Shown here: one piece after another, positions 54,288 through 63,446 of the stretch
Position numbering within the stretch: position 1 is the first letter of the stretch
How the letters are laid out: each line of letters starts with the position of its first letter
Assembly: GCA_001795455.1 (NCBI GenBank)
Contig: MGPB01000021.1
Coordinates: 62,001-126,000 of the forward strand
Length of the DNA: 64,000 nt
Source of the DNA: Curvibacter sp. GWA2_63_95
GTDB taxonomy: Bacteria > Pseudomonadota > Gammaproteobacteria > Burkholderiales > Burkholderiaceae_C
Direction of reading: 5' to 3'
Program-made: the position numbers and the translations under genes
The notes under the pieces: model-generated
The model's database searches: none
Seen by the model: the letters and a program-made list of their open reading frames with translations, nothing else
What the model was told of the DNA's origin: nothing

Positions 54288-54347
54288 GCTCCTGAAATAG
54301 GAGCTGCTCGCGCAGTATCCATAAGGGTTAGGTGCCTATTTGGCTTG
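54288..54347 (+). repeat. Dispersed palindromic element after aspartate kinase
   Basis: Core GCTCCTGAAATAGGAGC at 54288-54304 has six perfect arm pairs. The flank is TGCTCGCGCAGTATCCAT. As in the copy at 5865, AAATAGG (54295-54301) recurs inverted as CCTATTT about 34 bases later, followed by a T-run, so it may help end the kinase transcript. Confidence 0.85.
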
Positions 54348-54403
54348 TATTTTTCCCCAAGGGTTTGCATCTGGCACGGCTGGGAAGCACAAAGGAGAGG
54401 GAT

Positions 54404-55018
54404 GTGACAACACCACAATTTCTGGTCGCCATGCTGCTGTCGGCGGCGAGCACTGCGGGAGCATTGGAGCTTCAGCAGCAAAAATTCAGCGATGACGAGG
54501 TGTTCTCGGCGGTGGTCGAGACGTTCAAGAAGCCGCTGATGCACCGCTTCAACCCCGCGGCCACCGGCGAGCGCAAGCCCTTGCTGGTGCTGGGGCCAGC
54601 ACTCAAGTTCGGCGCCAAAATCAAATCCCGCTCGTTTGTCCACCTCACGCAGCAAGAGCTGGTGGCGCAGCAAGAGGCGGTGTTTGTGGTGGTCAACAAG
54701 GCCTTCCCGGACCCGGAGCGCAGCGCCCTGTATGTGGAGTACGACATACCAAGCAATGCGTCCTTTGGCATGTTGAAGCTGTCACCCCGCAACGGCGTGC
54801 TGGTGGCTGAAATCGTCGACAGCTTCCGCTCCTCCTCGGGTGCCAGAGCCACCTACGGCCAGTTGTACCAAGACGTGGCCTGCCGGGACAACACCGAGAT
54901 GGCCTACCGTTGGAACTTCTACGAAGGCCACGGCGAAGGCGCCAGCGGGCGTTGCCGGGATGTCACGTTCACGGAGTTTACGGACTGGCGGATGCCCGCT
55001 GCGCAAGCGGCGCCTTAG
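54404..55018 (+). CDS. Secreted protein of unknown function
   Basis: About 204 residues starting at the GTG at 54404, which has AAGGAGAGG upstream. A signal peptide is present (FLVAMLLSAASTAGALE). The mature protein has two cysteines near the C-terminus (VACRD and GRCRD) that could form a disulfide, and mixed charged/hydrophobic sequence without a family I know. It stands alone between the aspartate kinase and the convergent YceI gene. Function cannot be assigned from sequence. Confidence 0.7.
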   Translation: MTTPQFLVAMLLSAASTAGALELQQQKFSDDEVFSAVVETFKKPLMHRFNPAATGERKPLLVLGPALKFGAKIKSRSFVHLTQQELVAQQEAVFVVVNKAFPDPERSALYVEYDIPSNASFGMLKLSPRNGVLVAEIVDSFRSSSGARATYGQLYQDVACRDNTEMAYRWNFYEGHGEGASGRCRDVTFTEFTDWRMPAAQAAP

Positions 55019-55057
55019 CCCGTCAGAAGCTTTGTGTGCGAGGGCCAGCCAGCTTTT

Positions 55058-55771
55058 TTATTCAGAATTTGTCACCAGCACAAATTTGATGTGCACCGTG
55101 TCCACCACCAGCAGCGCCCCCATCGCAATGCTCAGCGGCGTCATGCCGAAATCGCTTTGCCTGATGGCGAAGCTGCCCGTGACCTGCAGCCCCTGGCCGA
55201 TGGTTTGCAGGGTGACGGGGAGGGTGACCTGGCGGGTCTGGTCCTTGATGCGCAGTGCGGCGGTGACCACCGGCGCTTTGGTATCCCCTTGCACGTGCAC
55301 GGATGTGATGCGAATCTCCGGGTAACGCGCGCCGTCCAGCAAGGTGTCGCGCAGCATATTGGCCTTGGTGCCCTGCTTGGCGTCTTCGCTGATGTTGAGT
55401 GGGAAGTCCGCGCCCTCGGCGGCCCGTGCCGCATTGTCGTCCACCACCAGGTCGTTCACTGGCACGGTGATGTCAAAGCCCGAGTCTTCCAGCGCAGCCC
55501 CTTGCCATACGCGGCCCTGCAGGTTGCGTGAACTCACCACATGGTTGTGGCCCAGCCGGGCCATGGGGCCGCCGCGGTAGACCAGGATGTGCAGCGTGGA
55601 GGCCGCAGGGTCCACGCGGTAGCGTGTGGTCGCGGCAGGCACCGGGGTGGCTTGCGTTGCAAGGCCGGGCGCAGCCGGCACGACGGGTGTGAGCCCGGTG
55701 GGCGTAGCGGTACACCCCGCCAGCATGGTGATGCACGCCAGCAGCGGCGCGTGTGTCCACCGGTGCCCCAT
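55058..55771 (-). CDS. YceI-family lipoprotein
   Basis: About 237 residues. Signal peptide with lipobox MLAGC, then a Pro/Ala/Thr-rich spacer and a YceI lipocalin-like barrel from residue 45 (RYRVDPAASTLHILVYRGGPMARLGHNHVV; PLSIAMGALLVVDTVHIKFVLV). YceI proteins bind isoprenoid-like lipids in the periplasm. It is the last gene of the sugar-acid operon: a GTG at 55783 overlaps the dehydrogenase stop, and I prefer the ATG at 55771. Why a YceI protein is coupled to this operon is not clear. Confidence 0.85.
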   Translation of the reverse strand: MGHRWTHAPLLACITMLAGCTATPTGLTPVVPAAPGLATQATPVPAATTRYRVDPAASTLHILVYRGGPMARLGHNHVVSSRNLQGRVWQGAALEDSGFDITVPVNDLVVDDNAARAAEGADFPLNISEDAKQGTKANMLRDTLLDGARYPEIRITSVHVQGDTKAPVVTAALRIKDQTRQVTLPVTLQTIGQGLQVTGSFAIRQSDFGMTPLSIAMGALLVVDTVHIKFVLVTNSE

Positions 55772-55776
55772 GTGGC

Positions 55777-56784
55777 TCAGCACTCCACAATCGCCTTGAT
55801 CACGCCGGCCTTGGGGTCCAGCAGGTCCTGGAACTTGGTGGGCACCTCGGCCAGCGTCAGGCGGTGGGTGTTCAGGGCCTGTGGAATCAGCCCAGCGCGC
55901 ATGGCGTTCAGCACGGTCTCAAAATCTTCGGCGGTGGCATTGCGGCTGCCGATCAGGGTCATTTCGCGTTTGTGGAATTCGGGGTCCGAGAACGTGATGT
56001 TCGCACCCACCACCGAAATCAGCACATAGCTGCCGCCATGTGCCACAAATTTGAAACCGCGCTCCATGGCCTTGGGGTTGCCGGTGGCGTCAAACACCAC
56101 GTCAAAAAACTCGCTGTTCGTCAGTGCGGCCAGTTGGGCTTCGTCGGTATCACCCAGCGCGATGCCTGCATGCACCCCCAGCGACTGGGTGCAAAAGTTC
56201 AGCCGGTCCTGGCGCCCGTCCAGTGCGGTGACGGTGGCGCCACGCAGTTGCGCAAAAATCATGGCCGCCATGCCGATGGGGCCCGCGCCCACCACCAGCA
56301 CCCGTTGGCCCTGGCCCACGCCCGAGCGGCGCACCGCATGGGCGCCGATGGACAAAAACTCCACCATCGCCGCCTGGTCCAGCGACACGCCCTCGGCCTT
56401 GTGCACAAACTGCTGGGGCACACACAGGTACTCGGTAAACGCGCCGTCGGTGTGCACGCCCAGCACCTGGATGCGGGTGCAGCAGTTGGTCTTTCCGGCG
56501 CGGCAGGCAATGCAACTGCCGCACGAGAGGTAGGGCATCACGTACACGGTGTCGCCGGATTGCAAGGCGCTGCCCGCAGGCGCGGTTTCCACAATGCCTG
56601 ACAGCTCGTGCCCCATCACGCGGGGGTAGCTCAGGTAGGGCTGGTTGCCGGTGAAGATGTGCAGGTCGGTGCCACACACACCCACGCGTTTCACGCGCAG
56701 CAGCACGTCATCGGCCGCGCGCGTGGGCAGGGGGCGGTCGTGGGCACGCAGGGTGCCGGGGGTTTCGCAAACAACGGTCAGCAT
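55777..56784 (-). CDS. Zinc-dependent dehydrogenase, LgoD-like (L-galactonate 5-dehydrogenase type)
   Basis: A 335-residue medium-chain dehydrogenase. The catalytic zinc site is GVCGTDLHIF and GHELSG; the structural zinc has four Cys in CGSCIACRAGKTNCC. The NAD motif is VLVVGAGPIGMAA. It shares GNQPYLSYPRVMGHE and FSDPEFHKREMTLIGSRNAT with E. coli LgoD (YjjN) as I know it, which oxidises L-galactonate to tagaturonate. Within an operon for hexuronates this fits feeding another sugar acid into the altronate branch. L-gulonate or another aldonate is also possible. Confidence 0.82.
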   Translation of the reverse strand: MLTVVCETPGTLRAHDRPLPTRAADDVLLRVKRVGVCGTDLHIFTGNQPYLSYPRVMGHELSGIVETAPAGSALQSGDTVYVMPYLSCGSCIACRAGKTNCCTRIQVLGVHTDGAFTEYLCVPQQFVHKAEGVSLDQAAMVEFLSIGAHAVRRSGVGQGQRVLVVGAGPIGMAAMIFAQLRGATVTALDGRQDRLNFCTQSLGVHAGIALGDTDEAQLAALTNSEFFDVVFDATGNPKAMERGFKFVAHGGSYVLISVVGANITFSDPEFHKREMTLIGSRNATAEDFETVLNAMRAGLIPQALNTHRLTLAEVPTKFQDLLDPKAGVIKAIVEC

Positions 56785-56800
56785 GACGGGTTCCTCAGGT

Positions 56801-57760
56801 TCATTCCAAATTCTGTGCGTTCAATGCAGCGCGGGTCGGCAGGCCTTCCATGTCGCCCACTACCTGCAGCGCGCGCGAGGCAATCCAGTTGGCGCGGCGC
56901 AGGGCCTGCGGCCAGCCCAGCCCTTCCAGTTGCGCACTGATGATGCCCACGGCAAACGCGTCGCCGGCGCCCACGGTGTCCACCACCACGGGCACGGGCA
57001 CGCCGGGTACCTGGCCTTCTTCACCAGTGGCGGTGCGAAAGTAGGCACCCCCGGCACCTTGCTTAATGACCACGGCTTTGGCGCCCCGGTCCAGGTACCA
57101 GGCGGCAATGTCGGCCGGGGTGGTTTGCCCGGTCAGGAGCTTGCCCTCGTCGATTCCCGGCAGCACCCAGTCCGCGTTGCGGGCCAGGTCGTTCAGGGTG
57201 TCGCGCATGGTGGCGGTATCGGGCCACAGGCTGGGACGCAGGTTGGGGTCAAACGACACGCTTCGGCCCGCGGCGCGCAGGGTCTTCATGGCGTGGGCCA
57301 CCAACTCGCGGGCGGCGGGGGAGAGGGCGGGTGTGATGCCGGTGGCATGCATATGCCGGGCGCGCAGCGCGTAGTCGGTTTTCAGGTGTGCCTTGCTGAG
57401 CTGGCTGGCGGCTGAGCCGCGGCGGTAGTACTCGATGGCGGGGTCGCTGCCATCCACACTGCGCGACTTGAGCATGAAGCCGGTAGAGCGCTGCGGGTCA
57501 ATCTCCACCTGCGAGGTGTCCACCCCTTCGGCTTCGATCGTCTTGCGCACATGGCTGCCAAACGAATCCGCCCCGAGGCGGCTCACCCAGCCGACTTTGA
57601 AGCCCAGCCGGGCCAGGCCGATGGCCACATTGGTGTCGGCTCCGGCAATGCGTTTGCTGAAACTCTGTACGTCTGCCAGTGGGCCGGGCTCCTGCGCCAC
57701 CAGCAGCGCCATGGTTTCGCCCATGGACAGGACGTCGAGTGTGCCGGGGGTGTTGCTCAT
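56801..57760 (-). CDS. kdgK: 2-dehydro-3-deoxygluconokinase
   Basis: A 319-residue PfkB-family kinase that phosphorylates 2-keto-3-deoxygluconate to KDPG, the last shared step of glucuronate and galacturonate catabolism. PfkB motifs are GADTNVAIGLARLG near residue 39 and DTVGAGDAFAVGIIS near 260-274, with the catalytic Asp. YYRRGSAASQL is typical of KdgK. It overlaps uxuB by four bases (ATGA), and its product would enter the Entner-Doudoroff aldolase reaction. The aldolase gene is not in the window. Confidence 0.92.
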   Translation of the reverse strand: MSNTPGTLDVLSMGETMALLVAQEPGPLADVQSFSKRIAGADTNVAIGLARLGFKVGWVSRLGADSFGSHVRKTIEAEGVDTSQVEIDPQRSTGFMLKSRSVDGSDPAIEYYRRGSAASQLSKAHLKTDYALRARHMHATGITPALSPAARELVAHAMKTLRAAGRSVSFDPNLRPSLWPDTATMRDTLNDLARNADWVLPGIDEGKLLTGQTTPADIAAWYLDRGAKAVVIKQGAGGAYFRTATGEEGQVPGVPVPVVVDTVGAGDAFAVGIISAQLEGLGWPQALRRANWIASRALQVVGDMEGLPTRAALNAQNLE

Positions 57761-59274
57761 GCCACCAGCTCCCCGCGGTTGACCGCTTCCAGTGTGGCCG
57801 CGACCCCGTGCGCCTGCAGCGATTGCAACAGCGGCACCAGCGCGGCCGTGAGCGCGGCGTTACCTGCCAGGTCGCCAAACACCGGCGCATAGGCCAGCAT
57901 GGCTTGCACCGTGTGCGGGCTCACGCCTTGGCCCAGCGACTGCTGGTACAGCGCGGTGAGCGCCGCCGCATGCGGGTCGTCAATGCGGTAGCTCTGCCCC
58001 AGTTCATCCACGCCGCGCAGGTAATGCATCCACGCGGCCAGACCCAGCGCCATGCGTGTCACGGGCAGCTGCCGGGCCAGCCGGTCGCGCAGCGTGCCCA
58101 GCAAGCGCTGTGGCAGTTTTTGGGAGCCGTCCATGGCGATTTGTTGCGTGCGGTGGGCCAGGGCCGGGTTGGCGTAGCGGGCCAGCAGGTTGTTGCGGTA
58201 CACCGCCAAATCCAGGCCGGGCAGGGCCGGCAAGGTAGGTTCAATCTCGTCGCGCATCAACGCTTCGATGTGTGTGCGCAGTGCCGACTGGGCAATCGCC
58301 TTGTCGACCGTTTGCCAGCCGGCCATGGCGCCCAGGTAGGCCAGGCTGGAGTGGGTGCCGTTGACCATGCGCAGCTTGAGCCGCTCAAAGGGCTCCGCGT
58401 CGGGCACAAAGCGTGCGCCGCCCAGTGTCCAGTCCGGACGGTCGGCTGCAAACTCGTCTTCAATCGCCCAGTCAAAAAACGGCTCCCCCAGCACGGGCCA
58501 GGCATCATTGCAGCCCAGCGCTGCACTCACAGCGGCGCGGTCGCCATCGGTGGTTTTGGGCACGATGCGGTCCACCATCGAGCATGGAAAACGGCACTGG
58601 CCCTCTATCCATGTGCGCAGCGTGTTATCCATTTCTTCAGCAAAGCGCAGCACCGCAGCGCGCAGCACACGTCCGTTGGCCGGCAGGTTGTCCAGCGACA
58701 TCAGCGTCAACGGCCCGTGGCCGCGCGCATGGCGCAGCTGCAAGCCGTAGACCAGCATGCCGATGGCAGAGCGGGGCGCTTTCGGGTGGGCCAGGTCGTG
58801 CACGATGTCCGGGTGGTCCAGGCGCAGCGCCCCGGTGGCGGGGTCGTGGCAATAGCCTTTTTCCGTCACGGTCAGACTCACGATGCGGGTGTCCGCGGCG
58901 GCTATCACATCCAGTACGGTTTGTGGGTTCTCCGGTGCCACCAGCAGGCTTTGCACCGCGCCAATGATTTGCAGGCGTTGGCGTGGCTGCCCTTGGGCGT
59001 CCGCATCGCGGATGGCCAGGGTGTAAAGCCCGTCCTGTGGCGCGAGTGCATCGCGCGTGTCGGGTTGGCGCAGCGATACGCCGGCAATGCCCCAGCGCAA
59101 GTCGCCCGCGGCGATGGCCGCCTCGGTGGCCGCAGCCATGTGGGCACGCATGAAGGCGCCTATGCCCAAATGCACGATGCCGGTTTTCAGTGCCCGGCGC
59201 TCATAGGCCGGGCGGGCCACGGCGGCGGGCAGGGCCGCTAGCGTGGTGTTATTCAATCGGTTCATATCCACCAT
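57757..59274 (-). CDS. uxuB: Fructuronate reductase / mannonate oxidoreductase
   Basis: A 505-residue member of the mannitol dehydrogenase family that interconverts D-fructuronate and D-mannonate with NAD. Family motifs are GIVHLGIGAFMRAHMA (nucleotide binding), CSMVDRIVPKTT, LKLRMVNGTHSSLAYLG (with the catalytic Lys) and AMDGSQKLPQRLL, which also occurs in E. coli UxuB. It is preceded by manD, with the two genes overlapping in TGATG, so mannonate made here passes straight to ManD. The ATG at 59265 is an alternative start. Confidence 0.9.
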   Translation of the reverse strand: MVDMNRLNNTTLAALPAAVARPAYERRALKTGIVHLGIGAFMRAHMAAATEAAIAAGDLRWGIAGVSLRQPDTRDALAPQDGLYTLAIRDADAQGQPRQRLQIIGAVQSLLVAPENPQTVLDVIAAADTRIVSLTVTEKGYCHDPATGALRLDHPDIVHDLAHPKAPRSAIGMLVYGLQLRHARGHGPLTLMSLDNLPANGRVLRAAVLRFAEEMDNTLRTWIEGQCRFPCSMVDRIVPKTTDGDRAAVSAALGCNDAWPVLGEPFFDWAIEDEFAADRPDWTLGGARFVPDAEPFERLKLRMVNGTHSSLAYLGAMAGWQTVDKAIAQSALRTHIEALMRDEIEPTLPALPGLDLAVYRNNLLARYANPALAHRTQQIAMDGSQKLPQRLLGTLRDRLARQLPVTRMALGLAAWMHYLRGVDELGQSYRIDDPHAAALTALYQQSLGQGVSPHTVQAMLAYAPVFGDLAGNAALTAALVPLLQSLQAHGVAATLEAVNRGELVA

Positions 59275-60485
59275 CACCAGTTGGTCAGCGTGCCATCGTG
59301 TTGCAGGCGGTTGACCGGCAGGTAGGCGCGTTTGTACGGGTACTTGGCGGCCAGCGTTTCGTCGATGGTCACACCATGGCCCGGGGCTTCGCCGGGGTGC
59401 ATATAACCATCCTTGAACGAATACGCGTGGGGGAACACGGCATCCGTCTCATCGGTGTGGCGCATGTATTCCTGAATGCCGAAGTTGGGCACCCACAGGT
59501 CGAAGTTCAGCGCAGCGCCCATACACACCGGCGACAGGTCAGTGGCACCGTGTGAGCCGGTGCGCACCTGGTAGAGCGCAGCCAGGTCTGCAATGCGGCG
59601 CAGATGGGTGATGCCGCCGGCGTGGACCACGGTGGTGCGGATGTAGTCGATCAGCTGGTTCTCGATCAGGTCCTTGCAGTCCCAGATGGTGTTGAAGATC
59701 TCGCCCACCGCCAGCGGGGTGGTGGTGTGTTGGCGGATCAGGCGGAAGGCCTCCTGGTTTTCGGCCGGGGTGGCGTCCTCCATCCAGAACAGGCGGTAGG
59801 GCTCCAGGTCTTTGCCCAGGCGGCCCGCTTCGATGGGCGTGAGGCGGTGGTGCACATCGTGCAGCAGGTGAATGTCCGGGCCCACGGCGGCGCGCACCTT
59901 GTCAAACAACTCGGGCGTGTGGCGCAGGTACTTCTCGGTAGACCAGTCGTGCTCGCTGGGCAGGTCGGCATCGGCCGGCTCGTAGAACATGGTGCCGCGG
60001 CCCACGCCGTACACCTTCTCCAAACCGGGCACGCCACTCTGCGCGCGAATGGCCTTGTAGCCCATCTCCTTGTAACGCAGCACCTCTTCCACGGTTTGGG
60101 TCATGTCTTTTCCGTTGGCGTGGCCGTAGACCATGATGCCGGTGCGGCTCTTGCCGCCCAGCAATTGGTAGAGCGGCATGTTGGCGGCCTTGGCCTTGAT
60201 GTCCCACAGCGCCGTGTCCACCCCGGCAATCGCGCTCATGGTGACCGGGCCACGGCGCCAGTAAGCGCCCTTGTAGAGGTACTGCCAGATGTCTTCGATC
60301 TGCTGCGGGTCGCGGCCGATCAGGCAGGGGATGACGTGCTCGGTCAGGTAGCTGGCCACGGCCAGCTCGCGGCCATTCAGCGTGGCGTCACCAATGCCGG
60401 TCAGGCCTTCGTCGGTTTCAATTTTCAGGGTCACAAAGTTGCGGCTGGGCGCGCAGACGATGACTTTGGCGGAAGTGATTTTCAT
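59274..60485 (-). CDS. manD: D-mannonate dehydratase, enolase superfamily
   Basis: A 403-residue ManD that dehydrates D-mannonate to 2-keto-3-deoxygluconate. This is the enolase-superfamily enzyme, not the unrelated UxuA. Motifs are [24 protein letters not shown] at the N-terminus, [26 protein letters not shown] and [11 protein letters not shown] with metal-binding acids, and the C-terminus [14 protein letters not shown], close to the usual PVxRLxDGTLxNW. It lies 20 bases after uxaA and overlaps uxuB. Some homologues have low activity on mannonate, so activity strength is uncertain. Confidence 0.92.
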   Translation of the reverse strand: MKITSAKVIVCAPSRNFVTLKIETDEGLTGIGDATLNGRELAVASYLTEHVIPCLIGRDPQQIEDIWQYLYKGAYWRRGPVTMSAIAGVDTALWDIKAKAANMPLYQLLGGKSRTGIMVYGHANGKDMTQTVEEVLRYKEMGYKAIRAQSGVPGLEKVYGVGRGTMFYEPADADLPSEHDWSTEKYLRHTPELFDKVRAAVGPDIHLLHDVHHRLTPIEAGRLGKDLEPYRLFWMEDATPAENQEAFRLIRQHTTTPLAVGEIFNTIWDCKDLIENQLIDYIRTTVVHAGGITHLRRIADLAALYQVRTGSHGATDLSPVCMGAALNFDLWVPNFGIQEYMRHTDETDAVFPHAYSFKDGYMHPGEAPGHGVTIDETLAAKYPYKRAYLPVNRLQHDGTLTNW

Positions 60486-60505
60486 GGTGGTGTGGGGGAG
60501 AGGGG

Positions 60506-62029
60506 TTACATCACGGCGCCTAGCGCCCAGGGTACAAATTCGTTTTGGCCATAGCCATGTAGCTCGCTCTTGGTCTTGCGACCCGAGGCGGCGGCCAGCA
60601 TCTCCTGGAAGATGCGCTCGCCCAGTTGCTCCACGCTCTCGCTGCCGTCGATGACCGTGCCGCAGTTGATGTCCATGTCTTCTTCCTGTTTGGCCCACAG
60701 CGCGTTGTTGGTGGCCAGCTTGAGCGAAGGCGAGGGCGCACAGCCATAGGCAGAGCCACGGCCGGTGGTAAAGCAAATGAGGTTCGCACCACCCGCCACC
60801 TGTCCGGTCGCCGACACCGGGTCGTAGCCCGGCGTGTCCATGTAGACAAAACCTTTGGCGGTGATGGGCTGGGCGTACTCGTACACATCCACCATGGGCG
60901 TGGTGCCACCCTTGGCGATGGCGCCCAGGGATTTTTCGAGGATGGTGGTCAGGCCACCGGCCTTGTTGCCGGCCGAGGGGTTGTTGTCCATCTCGGCGTG
61001 GTGGCGGGTGCAGTAGTCGGTCCACCACTGCAGGCGAGCCTCCAGCTTGTCGGCCACGGCTTGCGACACCGCGCGTTGCAGCAGCAGGTGTTCGCCGCCG
61101 TAAATCTCGGGCGTTTCTGACAACACAGCGGTACCGCCATGGCGCACCACCAGGTCCACGGCCGCGCCCAGGCCGGGGTTGGCGCTGATGCCGGAGTAGC
61201 CGTCCGAGCCGCCGCATTGCAGCCCCACGATCAGGTGGCTGGCGGGCACAGGTTCGCGCTGGACGGCATTGGCCTCGGGCAGCAATTGCTTCACTACCTC
61301 AATGCCGCGCGCCACGCTTTTGGCGGTGCCACCGGTGTCCTGGATGCTGAAGGTCACCAGCTTGGCGCCTTCGCGCAGGCCTTCTTGTGCCAGCAGTCCC
61401 TGGATCTGGTTGGTCTCGCAGCCCAGGCCCACCACGATGACGGCCGCAAAGTTGGCGTGGCGTGCATAGCCAGCCAGCGTGCGGCGCAGCACCTGCAGGC
61501 CTTCCCCCTCGCTGTCGGTGGCGCAGCCGGCGCCATGGGTCAGCGCCACGATGCCATCCACCTGAGGAAAGGCGGCCAGTGCTTCGGGGTGGATGTCGCG
61601 GCGGAAGTGGTCGGCAATGGCGCGTGCCACCGTGGCCGAGCAGTTCACACTGGTCAGCACGCCGATGTAGTTGCGCGTGGCCACCCGGCCGTCGGGGCGT
61701 TTGATGCCATCAAACGTGGCCGGCGTGTCCACATAGGCCACGGGCCGTACATCGCCGCCCACGGTGTGGCCGCGGTCAAAGCGGCTGAAGGCCAGGTTGT
61801 GGGTGTGCACATGCTGGCCCGCTGCGATGGGCTGTGTTGCGGTGCCAATGATCTGGTTGTAGCGCCGTACCGGTTCGCCCACCGCGATGGCGCGCACCGC
61901 CACCTTGTGGCCCGGCGGGATGAGGCCGGAGACCGTGATGCCTTCGGACTCGATGCGGGTGCCGCCCAGCAGTTGTTGCCGGGCGATCACCACGTCGTCG
62001 GCCGGGTGGATGCGAATGATGGGGTTCAT
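60506..62029 (-). CDS. uxaA: Altronate dehydratase (UxaA family)
   Basis: A 507-residue UxaA/GarD family enzyme that removes water from D-altronate to give 2-keto-3-deoxygluconate, the same product as ManD. An N-terminal SAF-like domain (residues 1-95) is followed by the iron-dependent dehydratase domain with [40 protein letters not shown] and [23 protein letters not shown] chose the ATG at 62029, which overlaps the stop of the TRAP permease gene (ATGA). It could also act on galactarate, but the neighbours favour altronate. Confidence 0.9.
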   Translation of the reverse strand: MNPIIRIHPADDVVIARQQLLGGTRIESEGITVSGLIPPGHKVAVRAIAVGEPVRRYNQIIGTATQPIAAGQHVHTHNLAFSRFDRGHTVGGDVRPVAYVDTPATFDGIKRPDGRVATRNYIGVLTSVNCSATVARAIADHFRRDIHPEALAAFPQVDGIVALTHGAGCATDSEGEGLQVLRRTLAGYARHANFAAVIVVGLGCETNQIQGLLAQEGLREGAKLVTFSIQDTGGTAKSVARGIEVVKQLLPEANAVQREPVPASHLIVGLQCGGSDGYSGISANPGLGAAVDLVVRHGGTAVLSETPEIYGGEHLLLQRAVSQAVADKLEARLQWWTDYCTRHHAEMDNNPSAGNKAGGLTTILEKSLGAIAKGGTTPMVDVYEYAQPITAKGFVYMDTPGYDPVSATGQVAGGANLICFTTGRGSAYGCAPSPSLKLATNNALWAKQEEDMDINCGTVIDGSESVEQLGERIFQEMLAAASGRKTKSELHGYGQNEFVPWALGAVM

Positions 62030-63432
62030 TTGATCAGCCCCATCTGATGTGGCAGCCACAGCGTCAGTGCGGGGATGTAGGTGATGGCCACCAGTGCCAG
62101 CATCAGCGGAATCAGCCAGGGCAGGATGGCCATGGTGGTGCGCTCCACCGAGAGTTTGGAGATGCGTGCCAGCACAAACAGCACCATGCCCAGTGGCGGA
62201 TGCAGCAGACCAATCATCAGGTTCAGCGTCATGATGAGGCCGAACTGGATGGGGTCAATGCCCAGCTTGAGCACGATGGGCAAGAGGATGGGCACGAGGA
62301 TGGTGATGGCCGCAATGGTGTCGATGAAGCAGCCCACAAACAAAATCAGCAGGTTGGCCAGCAGCAGGAACACCCACTTGTTGCTGGTGATGGACAAAAT
62401 CCAGTCGGCCAGGGCCTGCGCGGCCTGTGTGGTGGTGAGCAGCCAGGCAAAGATGGACGCGGCCGTGACGATGAACAGCACCGAGGCGGTGGTTTCAATC
62501 GTCTCGAACGTGGCCTGGGCCAGCGTGCGCAAGGTCATGGAGCGGTAACGCACCAGGCCCAGAAACAGCGCCCAGATGACGGCAGCCACGGCCGCTTCGG
62601 TGGGCGTGAACCAGCCCATGGTCATGCCACCGATCAGGATCACCGGGGCCATGAGGGCCAGCACGGCCGAGAAGTTGTAGCGCCAGTCCAGCACCAGCAG
62701 GGCCACAAAGGCAGCCCCCGCGGCCAGGTTGACCGAGGCACCGGCCTTGACCGCCAGCCACACCGCCATGGGGAAGGCCAGCACCACCAGAATCTCCAGC
62801 GTGGCGCCGCCCAGGCGGCCCCAGTGGAAAGCCACGTCGCCGCCCCAGCCATTGCGGTGGGCAAAAAAGGCCACGGTCGCCATCATCAGCGCTGTCATGA
62901 ACAGGCCGGGCAGGATGCCCGCCACAAACAGCGCACCAATGGAGACGTTGGCCATCATGCCGTAGATCACAAAGGGCAGCGAAGGCGGAATGATGGGGCC
63001 CAGCGTGGCCGAAGCGGCCGTCACACCCACGGCAAATTCGGTGCTGTAGCCATGCTCTTTCATGGCCTTGATCTCGATCGAGCCCAGACCCGCGGCATCG
63101 GCAATGGCCGTGCCGGACATGCCTGAGAAGATGACCGAGCCGATGATGTTGACCTGGCCCAGGCCGCCCTTCATCCAGCCCACCAGGGCCACGGCAAAGT
63201 TGTAAATGCGGCTGGTGATGCCGGCGATGTTCATCAGGTTGCCGGCCAGAATGAAGAAGGGCACGGCCAAGAGCGGGAAGGACTCGATGCCCGCAATCAT
63301 GCGCTGGGCCAGCACGATGTCGGGCACGCTGCCCGACACCAGGATGTAGACCAGCGAGCCACCGGCCATGGCCACCGCCACCGGCAGGCCACAGAGCATC
63401 AGCCCCAAGAAGGAAACAATCAGGATCAACAT
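62026..63432 (-). CDS. dctM: TRAP transporter large permease (DctM family)
   Basis: A 468-residue inner-membrane protein with about 12 to 13 helices. The conserved DctM sequences are AVPFFILAGNLMN, IIGSVIFSGMSGTAIADAAGLG, GVTAASATLGPIIPPSLPFVIYG and MTLNLMIGLLHPPLGMVLF. With the small permease and a periplasmic binding protein, not in the window, it drives sodium-coupled uptake of a carboxylate. The downstream genes suggest a hexuronate or aldonate substrate. It starts 14 bases after dctQ. Confidence 0.94.
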   Translation of the reverse strand: MLILIVSFLGLMLCGLPVAVAMAGGSLVYILVSGSVPDIVLAQRMIAGIESFPLLAVPFFILAGNLMNIAGITSRIYNFAVALVGWMKGGLGQVNIIGSVIFSGMSGTAIADAAGLGSIEIKAMKEHGYSTEFAVGVTAASATLGPIIPPSLPFVIYGMMANVSIGALFVAGILPGLFMTALMMATVAFFAHRNGWGGDVAFHWGRLGGATLEILVVLAFPMAVWLAVKAGASVNLAAGAAFVALLVLDWRYNFSAVLALMAPVILIGGMTMGWFTPTEAAVAAVIWALFLGLVRYRSMTLRTLAQATFETIETTASVLFIVTAASIFAWLLTTTQAAQALADWILSITSNKWVFLLLANLLILFVGCFIDTIAAITILVPILLPIVLKLGIDPIQFGLIMTLNLMIGLLHPPLGMVLFVLARISKLSVERTTMAILPWLIPLMLALVAITYIPALTLWLPHQMGLIK

Positions 63433-63446
63433 GGAGGGGGTTCCGT

